Assembly: GCF_001949145.1 (NCBI RefSeq)
Contig: NW_019091458.1
Span: 584,637 to 648,636 of the forward strand
Length of the DNA stretch: 64,000 bases
From: Acanthaster planci
Taxonomy: Eukaryota > Echinodermata > Asteroidea > Valvatida > Acanthasteridae
Direction: 5' to 3'
The notes under the pieces were generated by a model. It was not told the origin of the DNA. It did no database searches and worked only from the letters and a program-made list of their open reading frames with translations. Made by a program: the position numbers and the translations under genes. This document shows, in pieces, positions 24,701 to 36,548 of the stretch (position 1 is the first letter of the stretch; each line of letters starts with the position of its first letter).

Positions 24701-27700
24701 TTACCCCATCTCCATGCGCTGGCGGCGAACAATAGGGGTGAGGGGTGGTCAAGGGCATGACATCATCTGTGCGCGCTACCTTCCAAAATGCTCCCCTGGC
24801 AGGGTGATCTCAATCAATGTCACCACAATGGGATGGAGTGCGTCAACCTCACAGCGTGTGTTGTGTGTGGGGGGGGGGAGAGTCGGGTGAGCAGGACGAA
24901 CGGCGCAGCATGGATACAATTATTTTCTGATTGTTTCCGCGCCACTTACATGCACTAACATTGGGCAGAGCTTCGCCTACTGAATTGTGAGCCTCATTAC
25001 CTGTATACACACTGCACTTGGCTTGCATGGACAATTAGCAGTCAGCTCGGATAACAACCAACGTGACAAGGCACAAAGATCCCAACTACGGTGCAGTTTC
25101 CAGTTCTTTTCATTGTGTCTTTGATAACGATCTTTGGGTTGGCTGGGGCATCCATATTTGTTCATTATTTTGAAGTTCTCCATTGTAAGCAAAAGCTTTG
25201 GTCTGTGTTTGAGGTCTGCACTGCTCGTTATAGACAGCCATTTTACAATGCTGAAAGAGAGGTCAATAACTTCATATTCATTTTACATCATGTTGGTCAG
25301 CAAGCAAATTAGACGCTCAAATTCTTGGCTTGCACATGAAGTCCTTTTTCTGTCTACATCATAAATCTAAGGCAAATGGAAAAAAGCAAGAAAATGCAAT
25401 TCCAGAAGTACATCTTGCATTCAACTGCAAGACTCCCCACATCCACGACGAATCAATAACAAAAATATGCTGGATCACTTGGACATACAAGAGAAAGGTT
25501 TGACTAAACTAAAAATGCCCCAGAAAAAAAAAAACACTCAATGAATTTCTAAAAGTCCTTGCTCTCTGATGAGCTCAATGCAGAAGAATTCCCAATTCAA
25601 TTATTCCTTCATTTGTTTTTGTCAATTTTCTGGAGACAATACAATTCTGCATTAACGCTTGAAGGTACATATACACACACACATCCGTACTAGTTTCCCA
25701 TGCATTTTCTGCAGGATACAATGGGTGTATCAAAGCGTAAAATATTTAAACAAACCGAGATAATTTAAACTAGGTGTCTGCTTTGAATGCACTTCAGAGA
25801 GAACTCAGATCTGATGGGAAAAACTCAAACTGCGAGGGAGCAGACAGATGCTGAAAGGCTGCGCTGGAAAACAATCAATGCTCGTGCCAATTTGGTTCGT
25901 GGCTTTGTACCTGTGAATGCATATTGAAATTGGCAGACAGATTCCTTTGACTTATTTGTTAGACAATTTTTAATAGAGAAAACCTTACTTGAGTCCTCCC
26001 AAGGCTTAACTTGATTAATGGCTTTACACCATATATGGGGCACACATTTTCCAATTTGGGTGCGTGGTGGGGGGAAAACACTTTGCATTTGTGAATGGAC
26101 CAGGGCAACCAAATTGGCCTTGATTATGAGCATTGTGGGCATTTCTGGGGAAAGTAAGCTCAATGGACTGGGATGTTATCATTATTTGCAACTTGAACTC
26201 ATGCTAAGACCAGGTGATACTTCAGCTGCGAACACTGGAAGATGAAACGTGGCCACTCGATTTGCAATATCATAAATCGGATCCCAACTTTCTCAGATAA
26301 AGCGCTTACTTCAAAATGTACTAACCCACAAATGCAATCTATTACTTACAGGTAAAACTAAAACTCACTTGAATCATCCAAAACCACTTCAAGAGCCTGC
26401 TTTGTTTACCAAATACAAAAACTAAGTGCACCTACTTCTTTACTTAAGCAGTCTAGTCCCTCTTGAAAGCCTATTAATACACTTCCTGTTGTAATTATGG
26501 CAGATAAGGTGTCAGACTTGTCAGGGGAGATGTGTACTTTGTAAAACGATAGTTTGTTGTTATGTCGGGTTTTGTTTCCATTGCCAAATACAACAAAGTA
26601 CCGCTGCATCTCAGAGCAGTTTGAAGAAAAACACTGTCCCCCCCCCCTTTCTTTTTCAATACTATTACACTCTGGGTTATGATTCCTCACGTTCACTTTG
26701 GAAGTGTGCATGTGTGCACTGCATGACAAGAATTCACATAAAGTGAGAAAACTGTTTGCCCAGACAAGCCGGCGTTACCTGGTGTTGCAAGAACACTGAG
26801 CTTTCTGTTATTAAATGTGGAATTAGAGAGCCAGAGTTGGGTTATTAGTCATTATTCTGCTGCATGGAATAACACTAGCTACACAGAGTTTGAAGAATGT
26901 CCATACTGAGTGAAGCAAACTAGTTACAGACTGTTCATGTATGGAACTTGCTCCTGAAAAAAAAAAAAACCCTGAAGTTGGTAGCAAGGCCACAACAATT
27001 ATTGGTTTAATTAATAAACATGATAATTGAGTTGGTTATTTCAATTACATCTTTCTGTTTGATCACTTTGTGAAGTTATTGGCTTACCCTCAGAAGGATC
27101 AGTTATAAACTTTTTTCTCACGTTCTCAATCCAGCCAGTTTATCTTTACCGGGCATCTATTCAGCAACTAGGGAGGCTGGACAATACCAGACAGCTCTTG
27201 TCCTGCTCTATTCAGTGACATCAAACAACAATACCTCTCCATTTTCATTTTGTGGGAACACAGGTATACAGATCTTACTAATGGGCCAGAACCTCATGTC
27301 GCAATCACACATTGCCAGTAAGAGCCAACTCTGAGCAAACACTTAATCTTATCCATCGCAGCTAAAAGAAGCATGCCAGTTTGAACATGTCTAAAAAGAA
27401 CTTCTTCCGTGCAGAGTACACGTTTTTGCAGAGTTCCTACTTGGGGACAAGATATCTTGAATATCCTTCACTCAGTTGGCAAAATGATGCACCTTTCTAT
27501 CTCATATGATGCATTCTATGTGTACAGTAAAACCAAGAAGGAAGGTCCACATGAGCAAAGAATTATAGGATACAATTCACAATGACCGGGCCTACTTTGC
27601 TCCCTGCAGGAACAAGAAATGGCACAATTTTACATGGCGACAGCTCTTCGGTGAGAACTTAATGCGTGCACAAACAGGTTTGCTCAGCATGCGTTGCACT

Positions 27701-28294
27701 GACCATGTGCAGTGGCACTGTACAGTCCTTGTGCCTGCGCTGTGCTTCGTCACGGTAGAAAAAATCTGTTGACGTGCCTGTCTCTTTCTTGCCAGTGAAG
27801 GCGTGCTTCTGGTCAAGGAAAGAATACAGTCACAATGACTGTCTCATCTGGTTGCTGAGGCACAGATGTAAATCACCACAGATGCACGTGTACGCTGAAC
27901 TCTGTACTCAATAACGCCTTGCTCTAGGCCACAGTGTAGATGCAAACACTGTTTTTATCCCCAAAGACAAGGCCTACCAAAGTGCAGATTTCTTTGTCAT
28001 TTTAACCGGTAGGTTATGGCACTGCCAAAAGGTAGCACATGTTAACATCGACCAAAGCAACACTGAAGTTTGTTGCTCGTGTTAAAAATGAGCACGCCCC
28101 ACAGAATGAAAGACAAGAGTATGGCGTACCTGTAAGAACGCCCAGAACTACAAGTCCCATCCGCCATTTGTTGTAGATGGAAAATGCCATTACTATAACG
28201 ACACATGAAAAAAAAAAAGAAAATAATGCATGCCATGCTAAGCTCATGCTTTCCCAACATATACACATGGGTTAAACCACTCCTAATCATGTAT
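24701..28294. other. non-coding stretch
   Basis: A GC-richer patch at 24700-25060 carries minus-strand donor look-alikes near 24943 (GTAAGT) and 25000, without a convincing exon. Further on the DNA is AT-rich with a (CA)n run at 25671-25683 and poly(A) near 26958. A possible small plus-strand exon is at 27610-27650. I see no RNA gene. Confidence 0.5.
27610..27650 (+). CDS. candidate 41-bp plus-strand exon
   Basis: A pyrimidine-rich stretch ending in CTCCCTGCAG is followed by 41 bp that are open in all three frames, then GTGAGA. Two readings are EQEMAQFYMATALR and NKKWHNFTWRQLF. The splice edges are good, but the exon is too short to judge as coding. No partner exon was identified on this strand nearby. 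Confidence 0.17.
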
Positions 28295-28701
28295 TACTAC
28301 ACCTTATAAATATTCATGAGCAAATCGGAGCACATCATTGGCCGATTCCACCTCGCATCTGGGACGTAGAATGATACGCAACCAGAAGACGTCACAGTGG
28401 TGAGTATGCTGCTGCGTGGTATTTTTTTCTGGTAGCACCAAAACATCCATCCGGAACCCTCTGGAATATGTAGTCTGTGTCATGTAATCTATACGGAACC
28501 AGTCTGGAGTTGTATCCTATTAACTATGACAGTAAAGACCCAAAACCTATGTCAGCACCAGACCATGAAGCCCTGTTTACTTTTCTATGCACATCTGCAC
28601 TCCATGATCCACTATGGAAATTTAGCAGCTGAGAAACAACAATGGCGGCTGTGAGTACAAATAACATGAGATTTCTGTTTGAATATTTATGAAGTGTAGT
28701 A
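28295..28701. mobile_element. MITE-like element of about 407 bp
   Basis: The left end 28295-28316 (TACTACACCTTATAAATATT...) and the right end 28680-28701 are reverse complements at about 20 of 22 positions. The interior is partly CpG-containing and shows no transposase. A second, separate inverted repeat (28704-28815) starts two bases beyond its right end. A non-autonomous DNA transposon is the likely identity. Confidence 0.6.
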
Positions 28702-28703
28702 AA

Positions 28704-28815
28704 ACAAATACAGCATGGTTTTCGCGTCGAGAGGTAGTCAAGCTGGTAGTCAAGCTGACCTACACCTCAGGACCAGTAATTCCCACTATTTCCCCTCAAA
28801 CCATGCTGTATTTGT
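28704..28815. repeat. 112-bp element bounded by perfect 18-bp inverted repeats
   Basis: ACAAATACAGCATGGTTT at 28704-28721 is perfectly inverted at 28798-28815. The interior contains the direct repeat GGTAGTCAAGCT twice in tandem overlap (about 28733-28757). It is adjacent to the 407-bp element on its left. It could be a tiny MITE or one arm pair of a composite. Confidence 0.75.
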
Positions 28816-30631
28816 ATACCACATAACAGAGAAGTAATCCTCTTCCATAGCACTACCAAACAAGCCCACGTGTTCCCTTCAGTGTCACAGTACAGTCCTT
28901 GTACTAGGCAATTCACCCATTGGTCAATTTTGATTGATTAGCTTACTGGCAGTCCAGAGATCAAATAAAGATACATGCAGTAATGGAATAACAACCTTTT
29001 AATTTTCATAGAAATGGCTCACAGCTGTGCTTTTCCCCCCAAAGAAAACTCAACGCAAGCTATCACTGATCACCCTTCAGCAACACATGACAGAGCACGC
29101 TCAGTCTCCCTGACTTCTTTTCCCACTTCTACAATCTTCCCTCCCCCCTCCACCAATCTATCTCCACATTAGCACCCATCAATCTAATTGCTTTCCAATG
29201 GGCTCTCTCTGTCTCTCTCTCACTAGCCAAAAAAGTGGCAAATTAGCAGCCCTGTAAGGTAAAAATGACATTGCTCTGATGGAAGAGCATTAGCACGACA
29301 GTATGCTCAGCTTTGGTGACATGATGAACCTACATGTATGTACATACCATACCAGCATTTTCCAGTTTTTAACAAGCGACTCACGACTCAGATTCCCATG
29401 AACTGACTCAAGAAGTGGACTCAGACTTGAACCAATTAACTGAGCCAGTCACCAAAGGATAGATCAGATAAGCTTACCACACGTTGAGAAACTGCAGTCA
29501 TATACCTATCTGTAATTTCAGTGAAGGACACACCTAATATGAAGAATACATCTCCTCTAGCCAAAATTCCATGTAACTGATAGTTCCTCCAGTGTTGAAC
29601 TGGCAAGATGACCCTGACAAGTTCCAGAGACGAAGGGCTGAGACAACTGTACCAGTGAGCGTTGAGTACATACTGCTTATGTAATTACACAGGTGAAAGA
29701 CAAAGTCTGATATACTGAAATCATCACAAAAATTGGGTTCTAAGAGCTGAGGTCACATTAGAGGCAGATGAAGAAAAGTCAGTGTTTGGACTCTCCGTAA
29801 GAATGTGCTTCTCCTCAAAAGATAGAGTACATCAAACAAAAAAAGCACATGGTTGAATAAATTATTGAGCCTACCAGTAGTGGTACTGGAAGCATGTTGG
29901 TACTTTCACCAATCCAGGCAACTTAATGCAACTGTCAGAATAGTAATGATTGATCTGCCAGGTAATCACTGCTGTTGTGTTCTGTACAAAAAATTGTCCG
30001 TACAAAAAAACTCAAAAAAGTCAAGGTAGGGCAACTAGTGTGTCACAACTAATTCAAGTACATCTACGGTACACACTCAGTGGGGACACACGAACAATTT
30101 TAGTTGAATCTGCACAAAACCCATAATGTGTTAGCATAAGAGGAAAGCATCTTTGAATACGGGTACATAGCATGAATGACGCGCAAGACTGTACATGTAC
30201 ATAACTGTAAAACTGTCTTCGCCAAGGGTACAGCGAAGTACGGGACCAGTCACATCTGTCCATCAAATGTCCACAGCCTGCGTGTATAAAAAGTGCCAGA
30301 TCTATGCAAGCTAATCAGACTAACTACTGCCTTGTTCTGGCAATAACTTTGTTTGGGGGGAGGGAATCAGGAAATCATGAAAGTCAACGCACCTTGTTCT
30401 CCTGACGACCACCCATACAGGCCCCTTGTGATAGACCCATGCACCCCTGGCTGTGGCATTCCTCGATCTGAAGAAAGAGATGGAGGGGAGGAGCAAGGCA
30501 AATTGAGTTTCAAGAGAACAACATCTATCAATGACTGGCCAGCCCACAAGGGGGCATATGGTTCATCATTAGGGGTGGGAAGGACCCCACTCATCTTTGC
30601 TCTTGGAAGATGGGGGCGGAAGAGTTGGACA
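28816..30631. other. non-coding stretch
   Basis: AT-rich with a (CT)n run at 29203-29221. A patch at about 29374-29452 carries several GACTCA/TGAGTC-type words like those in the element at 30632-31031, and may be a decayed relative. No convincing frame or RNA gene. Confidence 0.55.
29203..29221. repeat. (CT)n microsatellite
   Basis: CT steps interrupted once by GT. Confidence 0.8.
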
Positions 30632-31031
30632 ACTTGAGTCCGAGACTAAGACTTGAGTCCATATCAAGTCGCAATTTCAGAATATTAAGTCAGTCCCATC
30701 TACTGGTACATGTACAAAAGGATCAAGGATTAATTATCATGAGTTGTTTCCGTGGCGATGTCCCCAATGTTCATTTCCAAACAGTCATCGGGAAGGAAAC
30801 CATCAACACATGTACATGTAGGTAAGCACAGGGACTGCTCAGCTAGAGCGTTTGTGATCATTTTGCTGTCTTGATTGCTGCTGTCTTGGATACTGCACCT
30901 ATGCGGCTGCGCACATACATGTATGCAGCTGTGCCCGTCTGCTCAACACAAGGAGCAATACTGTAGAATCTAACCAAATGATTTCAGCCTGTGACTCGAG
31001 ACTCGGACTCAGACCCAAACCCAGTGACTCA
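30632..31031. mobile_element. possible inverted-repeat element with GACTCGAGTC-type ends
   Basis: The left end contains ACTTGAGTCCGAGACT (30632-30647) and the right end contains GTGACTCGAGACTCGGACTC (30991-31010), an imperfect inverted match with repeated GAGTC words. Such ends are seen in some hAT-type elements, from memory. The interior is non-coding and has several TACATGTA words. Boundaries are approximate and no duplication was seen. Confidence 0.35.
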
Positions 31032-34000
31032 ACAGCAACTCAGGAGCAAAAGGGGAAGGGTGGGTTAAGCAGGAAGTATGACAACACCCTCAAGCAATGC
31101 AATATGGCAAACAATGTTCAATGAGACGTGTACAATGTCACAATGTCATGGAATACATGTATTTGCATTACAGAAGAAAACCCTCCATTGGAGAATGAAA
31201 CATCACACATCAGTCCAAAATGAACTTTCAAAAAAAAAAGTAAAGAAAATTAGTTTAAACAAAATGTGACTAACAAATGCCTGGGTCTTGAAAATATAGT
31301 TTTAGATGTTTAAAATGAGCCAAAGCCAGAGAACTGAACCATCCTTATATACCTCATTAATATAATCTCCAAAAGAATGACTACAGAAGGAATCTGACAT
31401 GCCAAAATACTTTACTGTCACTGCACACCAGCAATGACTGAATTTGTAAGACAGGTTTCCCTATTGCATTGTGGTTAGGGTTTACTGCACCGACTACCTA
31501 ATGGCCCGTAGTCCCATTAACAATGTAGCATTACATCATCTCCACCGACTATCACGGACCTGGCTACCGTTTCTCACCTCCGATTCTGCCCATTGCAGGC
31601 TTTGACACATGACAAACGAGGGGGGCCCCTAACTGGTGTTTAATTGTGACAAACGGCTCCCTAAACCCGTAGCCGTGAACCCGTTTGCTGTCATCGCCGT
31701 CAATTTGAGTCTGTCCCTTGGGGAGTGCGCAGTCTCTCCCGCATTTCAAAAGGTTCTCGTGTCATGCCGTAATGCTCTGTGCGACTAGGACCAACGCCAG
31801 ATTCTAATGCAAGTTGTCCATCCTCTACCCATGAAACACGGCTCAAAGAAAACTGATTGAAGAGAAGAAACAAAAAGATGAACAACTTGTCTTCTTTTCC
31901 ATAATCACCAGACACAGTATCAAAGACAGATGATAACTTCAAGAATAGCACACGGCAATTATTGTGTTTGGTTTTCTGATGAACGAAAAAAGAATGGAAA
32001 AAAAAAAGGGACAGAAAAGCAATATGTTCTTCTTTGTGAGACAACAATCTTTGATATTCAGACATGGATCCAGGCAGCTTTCTCTCTTTGTGTTTCACGT
32101 CACACAGTCCCCACACAAACAGTCTAGTGCCCCACACCGTTTCAGACAGGATAACAACTTCAAAGGCAAACACACACATCCATCTTGCACACTACATGCA
32201 CATGTACATTCGTATGGATTACAAGTGTACCAAAATAATTGCGCCAGACCTTGCGTTCATTGAACTTGCTGTATTTTCTTTTCATTTGCTTCGGTGGGCC
32301 GACACGTAAAGGACTTTGTGGGGGCTAAAAAAAATTACTGGAACGAAATCCAATATGAAATTTGAAATGTGACAAAGCGCATTCACCTCCCCCCTTCCCT
32401 TTTTTGGGGGAGTTGCTTATTTAACTCAACAAGGGCATACTGTGCCAATGAAATCCGACATACGTGACAAATTTGAAGTAAGCACTAATTAATTCACATT
32501 AAAACTGAGAGTGCCGAAGGTCTGCTGGTGCCTTGTAATTCTAAGCGGTCATCGACTTGGCAAACTAGAGACAGGCCCTGATTGGAGCATTGGTTCCGCC
32601 GCATTGTCGGATAGGAAGAACAGTGTGGGGACTACAAGACAAACAGCCTTGGGGCCTTCAATGGTTGTACTTATTGTACAACCACTGAGGGAACTCCAAA
32701 GGACTTTGAAATTTATCAATCCAGGCTCCTAATGATGCACATCTCTATAGATCAATACAAACACACAAAAATAAAGCAATATTAAATCTGTATCTTCGGG
32801 CCCTGGCTACATAATGACTCACAAGTATGGGCTGTTCATGTAAATGTACATGTACCAACAATTTGCTCATGTCCCCAACTCAATGAGTACACATTGACAT
32901 GGGATAGGAATCGTCCGGCAGAGAAAAAAAAAGGTTCTGGGAGTGTAGGGAGCAGATCTGAGCTGTAACACAGGCAACCTTGTGCGATTGCCTGCTCTTG
33001 TATATGTATTTCCAGTTTTTCACTTCTTTGTTTTTTTTCCTTTCCTTTACATCAGCTGTATCTGTATCGTTGATTCGGGTGCCTCCCCTGGGGCTACCTG
33101 CCTTGTCACTCCAACCCATCGCGTATATATGTATGAGATGAAGGACGTTATGACTTATTACTTGATAAGGTGTGCAAAAGGCTGGTTACAATTGCACAAT
33201 CAACCCCTCTGGTATGAAAAGGGGGGGGGGAGATGGGGAGAGTCAGGATGGATGACACTGTACCGTTAGAGGTCACTACACTTTCAAAATTTGCAGGCTG
33301 CTGTTTCCACATTGAGAATAGAACAGTTGGAGTGTGAAAAACGTGTGCAGTTGGGCAGAGAACAAGCAGGGAGAGGACAGATAGAGTTGACAATCTTGTG
33401 TTGGGGTACTTGACCTAAGGAACCAACCGACTCAGCAAAAAAAAAAAAAAATTACAGACAGAAAAGTTCGGGGTGAAACTCCCTATGCTATGGGGGGAGG
33501 GGACCTGTTTATATTTATTTGTCAATGCTAGTGGGATGGAAGGACGGGCAGAGGTAGGGCAATATACATGTAGGAATTCAAGGAACACAAGGAAAGGTCC
33601 GGCGGAGGGGGAAGGCAATTGGGAAACAAGTTTAAAAAGAAAGAGTAGATGATCCCATCTGTTGGGCTTGCTCTGTACTCATGACGACAATTACAATGAG
33701 CAGTACATTATGACTGGAGGGCAGAAGGAAGGAGGGGGGATTGTGCATAAAGATGCCCTTCTACTGTGAGACTATCCCTGCACTTGGAACAAAGGTAGTG
33801 ATAAAATTACACTCTCTGGCTGATAAACTTACTACGAGACTGTTGTTGATGAGTAACATAACACGTCGTCCACAGATGGCCATTGGTCAAAAAAGCATTA
33901 AAAAAAACAAGCCAATAAAGCAAGGACATATGAAACAACCAAAAGTGAATAGCCATCAAAGTTTTTGTCAAAAGATGGAATTGCACTGTTGACTTGCTTA

Positions 34001-35493
34001 TCATGATGTAACTGTGTGGTAGACTACATGTAGAAGCACAGTCACTATGAGTAAAAAAAACCCAGAATCTAAAATAACAGTTTTTATGATACAAGTGAGA
34101 AAATGGTTGATTAATATCGCTATCATGATTGATTTACTCAGTGTACACTTTCCATTAGGAACTCGGTTTTCCTGAAAGCATCCTACCTACTCAGCGGGCA
34201 ATTATAAAAAGACACAGGCCCCAAGGAAACGCCATGGTCTAGTCTTGCTTCTGGAATCATCAACATGATACATGTACTTCCAAGTGCGCCACATCTACAT
34301 GTACCTCCCTGGGTTTTAACAGTCTAACAGTGTGGGTCACTGCACTGACAAGTGAGCAATGTGCGCTCACCGTGAGTGCGTTTATTCAGCGTGTGTGTGC
34401 CAGTGCTAGCTAGTCAATCGAGTTGATGACGATGTGGCCCTGGAACCCTCAACATTCAAAACCAACGGTGGCGCTACAGACACCACTCACTCAAATGGGA
34501 CTTGCAGCTAGAACAATTGTAGCATGTACAGCTCAGTCAACTTCCTCCAAATGATGCCTGCAGTTCACCTTGACTTGTTTCTTACCACTTTTTCACTAAA
34601 ATTTTCCCCTTAGCTCAGAGGCAATCAAAATTGCAGTTTGTTAGTTTTTCTAATTTGATCCGAAGTTTCCTTGTTTTTATTTTGGGTTTTGCTCTTGTTT
34701 TTTTAGCTTTTCTGGGGAACTTAGGTGCATTTCCAATGGATACAGTGCAAGTTGAGAGTATTCCAATGAGGCACTGCACCCCCCTCAAAAACAAAAATCA
34801 ATTTAAAGTCAATTAGGATACGTCAACGAATCGATATCACTTTAAAGTGGATATTGCCGATATAAATATTTAATCAAATCTACATATCAAACACAACTCA
34901 GATCAAAGACAAAATGAATCTCTGTTTCTATTTTGAAATTACCAGTGCAATGAGGTGGCCGTGGATAGAAATCAAATGTCCCAAAATCTTAAGCACTGGT
35001 CTCATTCTTGTTCTGATTATTCGCTGAAAATCGCAGCCTCCTGTCTGGCTAGGCCGTCATGATGGATAGATTTTTCTTCCTTTTGTGATTCTCAAAGAGG
35101 CAGTTATCAGTAATATCATTTTCATAATTTTCACATCAGTCCTGTCCCAAAAGTGGTTCATCATTTAATGGATTTATCGCAATGAACGAGTCAAAGTGTG
35201 ATAAGTAACAAATCTTTATTACATGTAGTGAACAGTTATCACATCACATTTTGCAATGTGTTAGGCAAATCTGTCATCTGTTTCAAAATTACATCGCAGT
35301 TGCCGGATGCAATTCGTGATACAATTTATGATGGAAATTTCTAATCAAAGAATAATAAAAATCTTAGATGTTTGACAAATGGTTAACCGAACATGCATTA
35401 TTGGTAAAATGAGTCAGAATAGAACAAAAATCCCACGATGCCATTGCCGTACCACAGTGACCACATGCACAAAACTAATTTGCACATGCGTAC
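31032..35493. other. non-coding stretch
   Basis: A GC-richer patch at 31500-31830 has a minus-strand donor look-alike (GGAG then GTGAGA near 31578) and, on the plus strand, an acceptor look-alike ending in CCCATTGCAG, so both strands give signals and neither is convincing. A 9-bp-stem hairpin is at 32662-32684. A15 lies at 33437-33451 and several G runs are near 33222 and 33490. I see no RNA gene. Confidence 0.5.
32662..32684. repeat. hairpin, 9-bp stem and 5-nt loop
   Basis: TGGTTGTAC, loop TTATT, GTACAACCA. The stem is perfect and isolated; no T-run follows. Function unknown. Confidence 0.7.
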
Positions 35494-35595
35494 ATACTAG
35501 TAGGCAGGCTGCATGTGGAACTTGGAAAGTTCACTGTGAAGAAATCATGTGCAGCACGCATGAGATTGGTTCCCGCCACTGTGCTGCGGGCGCCG
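35494..35595 (-). CDS. candidate exon in a GC-rich patch
   Basis: On the minus strand a TGTCTTTCAG acceptor is followed by 102 bp and then a GTACGC donor. After one leading base the frame is open and protein-like, with the stretch GARSTVAGTNLMRAAHDFFT. The other minus frame that starts at the boundary closes early. It would accept a phase-2 partner, and 36245-36333 ends in that phase. The donor is weak and the protein is unrecognised. Confidence 0.2.
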
Positions 35596-35997
35596 CTGAA
35601 AGACACCGCATACAGTAGATGGACTGCAAACCAGACTCAAGCACAGGGTAAATCTGTGTTGTGGAGTGTGCTACATGTAGGTCTATGTCTTCGCTCCACT
35701 TAAAAGACACAGAGATGCACTAATAACAGACACAGGCTTACTGACAGGGGCCGAATGCACGCACACGGCTAGTAATAAAATGTAGCAATGCTGCAGGTGT
35801 ATTGTTACTTGCACAAATTTGTGTCAACTCAAAATAAATTCAAATAACCAAAGTCCCTAGATTACAAGTACAACAAAGTTTTTTATTCTTAAGGCCACTA
35901 ACAACAACTGTTGATCATCCCCACCTGACCAACCAAAATGCCCAACCCCCCCTTTTTTCTTTTCTATTTTGTAATCGATATGCATAACTAATTGATA

Positions 35998-36062
35998 GCT
36001 ACACAAAATCAAGTTTTTGCCATACAAAAAGAAAATTGTATGGCAAAACTGCTACACAAAAT
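35998..36062. repeat. hairpin flanked by a 12-bp direct repeat
   Basis: GCTACACAAAAT occurs at 35998-36009 and again at 36051-36062. The 41 bp between them contain a perfect 13-bp stem, TTTTGCCATACAA (36015-36027) and its complement (36036-36048), with loop AAAGAAAA. This looks like a small palindromic insertion with a target duplication, or a replication-slippage product. Confidence 0.8.
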
Positions 36063-36244
36063 TTTGGAACGAAATCGCTCACTAGACTGCACGTGTACTT
36101 GTCATTTTGTACCATGTGCATGAAAATATGTTGCCCACAAGAATCATGGCCTGCATGTAGGACAGCAGCTGCAATCGGGCTATTGTAAGCGCCATTACTA
36201 GTGCTCTGACATGACCACCACAAAGAGCAAAGAATTGGACTTAC

Positions 36245-36333
36245 AGCCAGCAGGCTACAACTGGATGAGAGTCGGCAAGAGAGCCACTTCTCCGATTGCA
36301 ATGAGAGTGTACAGTGTGCACACTGTATCCCAG
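36245..36333 (-). CDS. candidate exon with pyrimidine-rich acceptor
   Basis: The minus strand shows ATTTTGTCTTTCCAAG, then 89 bp, then a GTAAGTCC donor. One frame is open throughout (starts LGYSVHTVHSHCNRRS) and ends in phase 2, which fits the start of 35494-35595. A second frame reads WDTVCTLYTLIAIGEVALLP and closes in a stop three bases from the phase limit. Which is real, if either, cannot be decided here. Confidence 0.18.
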
Positions 36334-36476
36334 CTTGGAAAGACAAAATGCGTTGAGGAGTAATGGCTCATGAAAAAGTTTTGTAATCAGCTTAAACTTG
36401 GTTGTGACTTGAAACAACCTACTTAAGGAATCTGACTAGAAGCTTACAAAGGATTACACAGATGAACAACAAAATT

Positions 36477-36548
36477 GACTAGAGCTGGATTTGAACCTGC
36501 GGCCTCTGGAATATCATACTAGGTGCTCTCCAACTGAGCTATCCAGCC
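36477..36548 (-). tRNA. tRNA-like sequence, probably a tRNA pseudogene or SINE head
   Basis: Read on the minus strand it is 72 nt long. The acceptor arm GGCTGGA pairs with TCTAGTC (two G-T wobbles). The D arm GCTC/GAGC is perfect, the A box is TAGCTCAGTTGG and the B box is GGTTCAAATCC. The T stem has one mismatch. A TTTT run follows four bases after the end, as a pol III terminator would. The anticodon arm does not form a stem, so no anticodon can be read and decoding function is unlikely. A tRNA-derived SINE whose tail lies toward 36400 is the alternative; no second copy was seen in the window. Confidence 0.6.

Noticed and set aside
31564-31840. GC-rich patch with a minus-strand donor and a plus-strand acceptor
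   Set aside because: Signals on both strands conflict and the short frames are not protein-like, so no exon is called.
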